NCBI GenBank assembly: GCA_964019135.1
Contig: OZ025248.1
Location: forward strand, 49,159,670 to 49,223,669
Length of the DNA: 64,000 nucleotides
Direction: 5' to 3'
Source of the DNA: Arenicola marina
Lineage: Eukaryota; Annelida; Polychaeta; Arenicolidae
In this document: piece by piece, positions 55,979 to 64,000 of the stretch
Layout of the letters: each line of letters opens with the position of its first letter
Position numbering within the stretch: position 1 is the stretch's first letter
Notes under the pieces: model-generated
Told to the model about the DNA's origin: nothing
The model's input: only the letters and a program-made list of their open reading frames with translations
Database searches by the model: none
Made by a program: the position numbers and the translations under genes

Positions 55979-57576
55979 GTGAACCTCAAAGCTGCTTCAG
56001 CCCATATGAAGGGCGCATCTCATATTATTTATGACAACCGCCTGTAACATACAGCCTAGTAAAATATGCAACACAGAAAAAACAAGAGAAGCCAAGGATC
56101 CCAGCTTGTCAGACGGTCGCACGGAAACTCCATGGTAAGACCATAATCATTACCGTGTAAAAAACCCATTACCATCGCCATTGATTTGGAAAACTACTTT
56201 TTGCCATAAAAATCGTGTAATAAAAACATTTTAGAGAGCCCAATGTATTAGCATACGTTCTTGCACCTTTTCCATTCCGTACATGTCACGAATGTCGCAA
56301 ACGTGCTATACCATGACACAATGATTAAAAATGAGAGCTTGCTATTAATATCCATTGATTTGAAATCCTGCCTAACACAATGTGCCTTGGGCTGCCGTTT
56401 GTACATAAATACAGGTTGGCTTCCGGAGTTCGCTCGATAACCCAGGTGGGTGCCTGATAATGTAAGCTATTGTGTTGTGTTTTGTGTCACATACCGTGGA
56501 TACCCCACGTAACAAGTAAAGCTTCCAAGGCGAACGTTACGCATTAAGCCGGTGACTGGAAGACATGTATACCTATATTGTCATCATGGTAACGCGCTAT
56601 CCGAAACCTGGCAAACAACACACAAAGTAGCCCTTCGCCCAAGCCTTTTATTCGGTCCTCAAGATATGTCACTGACATTAACGTTGTCTGCCTGTATGCA
56701 GGCATGGGGTGATTACATTGTAAATGTAATCGATTACGATTACGATTACTTGGGAATTTCATGATTACGATGACAGGAAATATGAAAGTAATCAATTACG
56801 ATTACGATTACATTCAATGTAATCATGATTATAATCGTGATTACATGGACTGTTTTTCGACGTAATTGAAATAAAAAACACAACACTGACGGATAATCGC
56901 ACCTTTATCTTGCTGGATTCATTTAAACTTTAGAACTTTAGGATTCTCCCCGGAGAGGGAGGTGTCCCGCGTAAAAACTTATTACCTCTATGTTAAATAC
57001 CATGGAACTAAAGGAAGCCACACAGATATATGACACAAGGGAATCTAGTCCAGCCACCACACCATACATCGCCGTGCACCTGTCCTGACCGAATCGAGTT
57101 CGTTTTATAACAACACCTCTTCCAATCTATCTATTTAAAAAATTGTGTGACGTCACGCCTTTGTCGAGCTGAGCTGAGCGGAGCCGAGTTGGCTGGTGTT
57201 GAAAGAACTTGCCAATTTCAAGACAAACAATGGAATGCATAAGTCAATGTTAAGCACCAAAGGGGCGGGGGTTAGATCAGAAATCTCAAAATATAGGGAA
57301 ATTCCACAGTTATCGATTGCATACCTTTCTCATTATATCCGTCACATCACTGTTGAGGGGGCGATGTTTTTCACGAAACTAAGAAGCAATGACTTCCAAA
57401 ATTTCTACTTCATCCACGCCTTTCCACTCCTACCCTACCCCCTGGGGCTTCACAATGACGAACCGTTGTGTCCACAATGTGGCTCATGTATTCGTCGGGC
57501 AGCGCAATTGACACAATAGTCAATTCCTGTGTCCAAACGTGAGCACATGTCATGCCTTGTTATAACAATTTTATAA

Positions 57577-57685
57577 GTACGTTAAAGAACTCGCTGTCGT
57601 GCATTCCCCAAATAAACTACTCGACGCTATCGCGTCTCGTGCTTTATTTTGGCGAATGCACTCCAGCTCGTTCTTTAACTAGTAC
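57577..57685. mobile_element. 109-bp hairpin MITE nested in the foldback element
   Basis: Arms GTACGTTAAAGAACTCGCTG and GTACTAGTTAAAGAACGAGC (complement), meeting at CGACGCTATCGCGTC. A half-copy is at 18595-18654. Confidence 0.72.
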
Positions 57686-57989
57686 AAAGAGAACAAAAAC
57701 ACAAGCATCTACCTACCCATCGCAGCCCCCACCCACCTACCTGCTCCCAACATATAGACCCCTAAGTCGCTCTGGACTATTTCCAGCTATCCAATGCAAA
57801 CAAGATAATGAGGGGATTAGAATGTGGCACCCCCAGCCAGCTTAATTGGTTATGTCTGGTTATTTGTGGTTTCGAGGGGGGTCGGATCTCTACAGTAAGA
57901 CTGCAGTGGCGAGTTTCCGTATATGATACAGGCGACATGGAAAGTATGACGATCAATTGAAGATCCAACAGCCCCAGTGAACATAGCAA

Positions 57990-58150
57990 AGTAATCATCA
58001 AAAGTAATCATGATTACGATTACATTAGCAATGTAATCGATTACGATTACGATTACATTGCCTTAAAAACCAATGTAATCGATTACGATTACGATTACTT
58101 GAAAAATGTAATCGATTACAATCGATTACGATTACTGATTATGATTACCC
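57990..58150. repeat. (GATTAC)n / (GTAATC)n cluster
   Basis: Many GTAATCGATTACGATTAC blocks, matched by a similar cluster at 56712-56850 in inverted context. Contains ATCGAT palindromes and numerous TAATC homeodomain-like cores. Confidence 0.85.
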
Positions 58151-58605
58151 CATGTTTGCCTGTATGTAGTGTTTTATATTCGTCTCTTGTTCGCCAGCGG
58201 AAAGCCAACTGAGACGGCAATTTTGGAAACCTTTACAAATACAAAAGAGAAAATATTTTTTGACACGGGAAAAGAGATCATGTCAGCTGCTGCGGCCGGC
58301 GATCGGCGGGCGTTAGGGTGGTGGGGGGGGGGCGTGGGGGGTGGGGGTGGGGGGGAGGGTGCTTGGCTGAATGGTGAGTGAGGGAGACACGCCGGTAGTG
58401 TCGCAGTAGAAATGTCAGACATCGTATGTTGTATTGTTTTTGTTTACTTTCTTAGAACCTCTTTGCGGACGCATTGTGTGGTGATCGCTACGAGAATGGA
58501 TAAAATAAAAGGCTTGGGCGAAGGGCCACTTTGTGTGTTGCTTGCCAGGTTCGGATAACGCGTTACCATGATGACCATGGAGGTACACGTCTTTAAGTCA
58601 CCGGG

Positions 58606-59080
58606 CAACAAAGACGAGGGTAATAACGGGTAGGGTGCAGCTGGAAGCTTTTGATATTAGACCGTATGGCTATTTACAAACCATGTTACTAGGCATAGGT
58701 GCGGCCAAAAGGAAGATCAGCTGAAAATTACGGACAGCAGGAAAATTCACGTTGTTAACACAGTAACACTCAAGGGCCTGGCGACATATTGCTCGTCGGA
58801 GCGTGGGTGGCGATCACTTCCCCCTACCCCCTCCCGTCCCTCAATCCAACCCTACCTTCGAGCCACTCAATAACTATTTTTGTATTTCCGAGACGCATGT
58901 GTGTCTTGAAGCGAGGCATCATCTCTCCAGCACTCTTCTCCCATTTGTTTTACTTTTTATTGCGCAAAAGTACGATTCGGCGATTGGATTGGTGGACTCC
59001 CCTAATTAGCGACAAGGCCAATAAAAGGCGGAGGCTCCCGGATCCAACATTTGGTCGAGGGAGGCGCTCGTTGCGCGGCA
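58606..59080. other. No recognised gene
   Basis: Spacer between the foldback element and the 22-bp array; nothing seen. Confidence 0.4.
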
Positions 59081-59081
59081 G

Positions 59082-59230
59082 CCGCTATGGGAAGGCGCCG
59101 CAGCCGCTATGGGAAGGCGCCGCAACCGCTATGGGGAGGCGCCGCAACCGCTATGGGGAGGCGCCGCAACCGCTATGGGGAGGCGCCGCAGCCGCTATGG
59201 GGAGGCGCCGCAGCCGCTATGGGAAGGCCC
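59082..59230. repeat. 22-bp GC-rich tandem repeat, 6-7 units
   Basis: CCGCTATGGGGAGGCGCCGC then AA/AG. Arg/Ala/Gly-rich frames are artefacts. Confidence 0.93.
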
Positions 59231-60620
59231 GTGGAACAGACCGGCTATTTACGACCAGTGTCACACACACCTGGAGTACTTTAGCACCCGATGTGGCCTG
59301 AGCCCCCCTCGATGAGATCAGTTAGTCAGTTTGGGGTGATGATATTAGATGACATGACGTCCTTACGTGTGTGGGGGAGGAGGGAGGTGAGTGGCGGCTG
59401 GGGGGGGGGGCAGTTTGAGGCGTGGCTATTCATGACAATGGCCTTAGCGGGTATAGGTACCAGGCAAACACAGCGCCACCTGGCAGCGCGCGCAAGGTAT
59501 GAGTGATTGAGAGCGCTTGGTGCTTGTGACTGGCGCGTACAGGGATGTCGCCTGGCGCCACCCTGTCGGGGGGAGCGTGAAACGTTGTGATAGGATTTGC
59601 CAAGAAAAGCCGTGTGCCGACTTACAGGAAGGGTCAGTCAGCTCAGTAAGGGCGAGCACCCGCCCCCCTCCCCTGGCATTCCTTCCACCTCCTCTTTTCC
59701 CACCTCTCCCCCTCACCCACCCCTCCTACTCCCCCTCCACCTTCCCCAGCCCTACCAGTACCCCATCCGCTCGCCACTCCAGTAGGCCGGCTCCATCGCC
59801 ATGGAAACCGGGCTATGCCGAAGGTCAATATTATTTATGCCAGTACGGAGGTGGCAAAGCATATGACGAGTGAGGTGAGTGAGGGGTGTGGGTGGCCTGG
59901 TGGACGGCATGGGCGTCAGAGTAGGGGGTCGGGGAGGGAGAGGGGTCAGGTGATGTCGGGTGGAGCAATGGACCTGATACACCTCACACTGATAAGTAAC
60001 TTGAAGACAATCGAGGGAATGGAAGAGGAGGAGAGGTGTGTCGGCGTGTGGGGGTCAGAAGATGCCCACTGGTGATAGACTATGCATGGTGGGGGTGAGA
60101 TAGGGAGGAGAAGGTCATACATGTCTCACACCGTAGAGCCATGGGTGGATGGGGGAGGGGAGCGGCTCCAATTGATCAACAGATCACGTGATCATCACGT
60201 GGGTAGGGACTCCATCATCTGTGGAAGAGGATAGATAAGACGACGAGGCGGTATGTGGGGGGGGGGGGGGCAGTTAGGAAGGGGGTAGTGGTCGCGACAG
60301 GTAATCCAAGAGGAAAGCGGACTATACGACACCCTCAAAGGCTTCCGCAAAAATAGTATCGAAAAATTCGTCTTTCAGAAGCCGCATAACTTTGAGATAT
60401 CGGAGCTTCCCAAGGTGTCGAGATACCAAGGTGACTAGATTACGCCTGGGGACGTGCACACTGGGTGCCCGCGCCCAGGGCACGTGGGCTGAGCGGCTAT
60501 AGAAGCGTCCCTGACGTTATGGGAAGCGTACTAGGCGGAGGCGGAGGCGGAGGCTTAGGCGGAAGAGCTTTCATCTCGATCAGACGGTTGTTACATCAAA
60601 CCCCTCACAACAGATCACAG
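59231..60620. other. No recognised gene; low-complexity G or C tracts
   Basis: C-rich 59660-59770 and G-rich 59890-60290, including a long G-run near 60258-60270. No coding exon recognised. Confidence 0.4.
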
Positions 60621-60624
60621 CCTA

Positions 60625-61155
60625 CTGATGGACAGCCGAAAGATGACAGATCCCAGCTGAAAGATCACAGATCACAACTCAAAGATCACAGCTCACCGAT
60701 CACAGCTCACCGATCACAGCTCACCGATCACAGCTCACCGATCACAGCTCACCGATCACAGCTCATCGATCACAGCTGACCGATCACAGCTCACCGATCA
60801 CAGCTCACCGATCACAGCTCACCGATCACAGCTCACCGATCACAGCTGACCGATCACAGCTCACCGATCACAGCTCACCGATCACAGCTCACCGATCACA
60901 GCTCACCGATCACAGCTCACCGATCACAGCTCACCGATCACAGCTCACCGATCACAGCTCATCGATCACAGCTGATCGATCACAGCTCACCGATCACAGC
61001 TCACCGATCACAGCTCACCGATCACAGCTCACAGATCGCAGCTCATCGATCGCAGCTCATCGATCACAGCTCACCGATCACAGCTCATCGATCACAGCTG
61101 ACCGATCACAGCTCATCGATCACAGCTCATCCATCACAGCTCATCCATCGCAGCT
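60625..61155. repeat. 14-bp minisatellite, about 36 units
   Basis: CTCACCGATCACAG, with CTCATCGATCACAG and CTGACCGATCACAG variants. The leading units (60625-60680) are more degenerate. Confidence 0.95.
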
Positions 61156-61164
61156 CCCCGTTTA

Positions 61165-61720
61165 CAGACCATCCACACAGACCCCTCTCCTTGGCAGACC
61201 ATCCACACAGACCCCGCTTTCATTGGCAAACCATTCACACAAACCCTCCTCTCCTTGGCAGACCATTCACACAGACCCCCTCTCGTTGGCAGACCATTCA
61301 CACAAACCCTCCTCTCATTGGCAGACCATTCACACAGACCCCCCTCTCATTGACAGACCATTCACACAGACCCTCCTCTCCTTGGCAGACCATTCACACC
61401 GACTCTCCTCTCCTTGGCAGACCATTCACACAGACCCTCCTCTCCTTGGCAGACCATTCACACCGACTCTCCTCTCCTTGGCAGACCATTCACACCGACT
61501 CTCCTCTCCTTGGCAGACCATTCACACAGACCTCCTCTCCTTGGCAGACCATTCACACAGACCCCCCTCTCCTTGGCAGACCATTCACACAGACCCCCTC
61601 TCCTTGGCAGACCATTCACACAGACCCCCCTCTCCTTGGCAGGCCATTCACACAGACCCCCTCTCCTTGGCAGACCATTCACACAGACCCTCCTCTCCTT
61701 GGCAGACCATTCACACCTTC
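61165..61720. repeat. 32-bp minisatellite, about 17 units
   Basis: ACCATTCACACAGACCCTCC then TCTCCTTGGCAG, with 31-33-bp length variants. It follows the 14-bp array after only about 10 bp. Confidence 0.94.
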
Positions 61721-61819
61721 TTCCGCTGTCCAAGTCTTTGTACTATTGGCCCCGAACCAGGCGTTCGCTGGGTGTGATTGACGGAAGGCGTGGCGGGTGA
61801 CGGGCGCGGGTGTGTGTTA

Positions 61820-62090
61820 GGGGAGGTGGGGGGGGGGGTAAACCCAACGTCCGTCGTATACATATGTGTACAGCCCTGGGGTCTCAATTCGCTAAGGATG
61901 CCAGGGTTGGGGGAGGTGAGGGGAAGGTGAATGTGGGCGGAGGTGAGAGGGAGGCGAAGTGGGGGGGAGGTGAGGGGGAGGCGAAGAGGGGGGGGGGGTG
62001 AGGGGCAGGTGAGGGGAGGGGAGGGGAGGGGGAGGAGAAGAGGGGGGGGAGGTGGGGGAAGGTGAGGGGTAGGCGAAGATAGTGGTCTAC
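61820..62090. repeat. G-rich AGGTGAGGGG low-complexity block
   Basis: Degenerate GGTGAGGGG/GGCGAAG units with long G-runs on plus; high G-quadruplex potential. Confidence 0.8.
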
Positions 62091-62443
62091 CTGACCTGCA
62101 ATTACGTCCGTATTGCCATTGATTAACCCTCCAACCCCCCCCGCCCCTCCCCCCGGCACATCCGCCACGAGGCGACATCACGAAGTAATCCCCATAAACC
62201 GATTCGTGACCATATATGTATGCCTGGATTCATGTGGAAACCTTCTTACAACAGCGCCGTTCGCCTGCTCGCGGCAAAGGCGGTAACAATGGATCCGTCG
62301 TATTTGACGCGCTAGGGATACAAGCGCATGGACACCCTGGGTCTACTGCTTGTAACAGGACGGACGATCAAATGACGACTGGAGACAAACAGGAGGCGGA
62401 AAATCAACTGAAGAAATTTTTCAACATGAGGGAACGATCAGAC

Positions 62444-63232
62444 GATCTTCACCCGTGATCAGAAGGCGCCAACGGTGGCAAAGGGATTGGTTCGTGACTG
62501 GTTTGTGCATTCCGGCGTGCCACAGAGGCTCCACAGCGACCAAGGCCGCAACTTCGTCGGAAGCCAGACCACACCATTTCAAGGTAACGGCCAGTGCGAA
62601 CGCTTCAATCGCACCATCCACGACCGCCTGAAAACTGAAAGCCTCCAGAGAGAAAGACGAAATGGCGGGAGTATTTCCAGGAGCTGGTTTATGCATACAA
62701 TGCCACCCCACACTCTTCAACCTGTTACTCGCCCTACTATCTGTTCTTTGGACGGGAGCCGAAGTTGCCTGTTGACCACACACTGGGAACCCATGAAGAT
62801 TTGGAGGACGTGAACGCGGTCGACGAGTGGCTGACTGCACACCACCAGAAGACGCATCCCGACATACTGAGGAAGAGGCGCTCACGACTCACGGATTCCG
62901 ACGAAGTCCTTATCCCCGCGGGGGTGTCGGACGGCACAGACGGCGAGGACGAGGGGAGCCCAGTTGGTTGGATAGTTCTGCCAGGCAGTGACAGACACCC
63001 TGGTACGGACATGAAGAAGCCCAGCAAGCAGAGTCCTTCGAAAAGACAACTGCAGACCAACAGAGTCAGTCAGACCACGTCCCCGCTGAGGCTGATGGTG
63101 TTGGGGGCACTGCTGGCGTGTTGGACGGGGCTCCATGCATTAACATTGTCACATTGTGATACGTGCATCGGTTCACCACCGGGAGCTAAATCCTATACGC
63201 ACAGACGCCATTTTCTCGAGCAGCGAATATGA
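62444..63232 (+). pseudogene. Ty3/gypsy retrotransposon integrase remnant
   Basis: Frame 1 (about 62444-62655) shows VAKGLVRDWFVHSGVPQRL, then HSDQGRNF (second catalytic Asp) and NGQCERFNRT (catalytic Glu). Asp and Glu are about 19 residues apart instead of the usual 35, so part of the core is deleted. The match then moves to another frame near 62640-62660 (VYAYNATPHSS, FGREPKLPVD), continuing open to 63232 with weaker similarity. Both lesions make it non-functional. No LTRs, protease or reverse transcriptase were recognised nearby. Confidence 0.85.
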
Positions 63233-64000
63233 TTTGGGGGGGGGGGGGCAGGTTCTCTCAATTATGCACTTTTGCTTGCCGTTCTTTTTATCTATGTGAC
63301 CTTTTTGTTCGAAAACATCACATCATGGTAAGCAATGCTTAGGTTGGCGGCTAGGGTGCTCGCAAGAGGTACACCCCCCCCCCCCCCCCACCCCTACTGG
63401 CGCTCTCATTTTCAGTCTACGGCGATATCGACCGGCGCTCCTTCGAGTTGCGATATTCCACCGTTTGCTTAATAGCGATGCTAGGGAGTCGGAACCGGTC
63501 GCAAAAGACTAGCCAACGTTAACTTGGGAAAACAGCCCGCCTTGAACAGTAGTCGTTAGATTGTGTTCATCCACCAACCGGATCCTTGGGGTCCAATTTG
63601 GGCTAATTTGCGCTTCTAGCTAGTAATTTGCTCAAGACAGCTTTCACTTTGCAATTTGGGCGAACGCCTTCAGATATCGATTTCCAAATTGATCAAGAGT
63701 TGCGGAATGGCCATCGTCAGGCTAAGTTCGTAGATGGGCGATGTAGGTCAAAGGTTATGGAGATTTTTGTTTTTAAAAAAAGCCCACATAGCGCTATGTA
63801 GCCAGGACACGCTGTACAACGAATGGGCGACGTGTAGGGCCCATAACTCGTGGCGAGAGTGGCGATGGGTCTTAACATGGTCGATTGTCGTCTCTTCTCA
63901 AGCCATGCTTCAGATATCTCGTGTTATATATCTTTTCTTTAGGGTCTTTCGTAACACACTTCATGGAGCATCCGTGACCGACGTGCAGGACACTCGACTG
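63233..64000. other. No recognised gene
   Basis: G-run at 63236-63248 and C-run at 63377-63390; otherwise nothing recognised. Confidence 0.45.

Larger units (their letters stand above)
56549..58605. mobile_element. Foldback element with GATTAC-rich arms
   Basis: 56549-56664 is the inverted match of 58496-58605 (CCGGTGACT..., TCATCATGGTAACGCG, CCTGGCAARCAACACACAAA, CCCTTCGCCCAAGCCTTTTA). 56691-56770 matches the complement of about 58090-58166 (CAGGCAWRCATGGGGTRATC plus GATTAC repeats). The right arm has about 330 bp (58167-58495) not matched in the left. The core (57577-57685) carries another MITE. No transposase recognised. Confidence 0.78.

Overview
The window is metazoan genomic DNA. It holds one recognisable host gene, split into many small exons with GT-AG introns, set in repeat-rich non-coding sequence. 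The gene, the transposon types (pogo-like, CR1-like LINE, Ty3/gypsy, several MITEs) and the large minisatellite load fit an invertebrate, probably marine. Amphioxus or another invertebrate deuterostome or lophotrochozoan is a guess; nothing here fixes the species.

Host gene: a Slo1-type (BK, KCNMA1 family) large-conductance Ca2+- and voltage-activated K+ channel on the minus strand. I located 23 coding exons between 40111 (ATG) and 16518 by reading splice sites by eye. Exon phases agree at every junction and the coding length is 3291 nt (1097 codons). S0 to S6, the TVGYGD pore, both RCK domains, a CxxCH heme motif and the calcium bowl are present. The two RCK1 acidic residues that bind low-affinity Mg2+ in mammalian Slo1 are replaced. 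The last C-terminal exon(s) were not found; they should lie below 16518 or outside the window.

Layout. 1-2.7 kb: 26-bp minisatellite arrays with repeated flanks and a duplicated A/C-rich block. 2.7-16.5 kb: no recognised gene; MITEs (10139-11122, 11129-11328, 12219-12313), perfect hairpins (8583-8646), a LINE endonuclease remnant (13942-14421) and two minisatellites (14.86-15.98 kb). 16.5-40.1 kb: the Slo1 gene, with minisatellites in several introns (20.9-22.4, 27.1-28.1, 30.9-32.7, 35.0-35.5, 38.8-38.9 kb). 40.26-47.73 kb: a 29-bp array, then a 6.9-kb array of 51/47-bp units upstream of the Slo1 start. 47.7-64 kb: no host gene recognised; more tandem arrays, a 2.2-kb pogo-family transposon (52279-54463) whose transposase remnant ends in a PHD-like finger, a 2-kb foldback element rich in GATTAC (56549-58605), and a broken Ty3/gypsy integrase (about 62444-63232).

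Tandem repeats occupy roughly a quarter of the window. Many long open frames here are repeat artefacts: units of 15, 30, 33, 39 and 51 bp keep frames open without coding.
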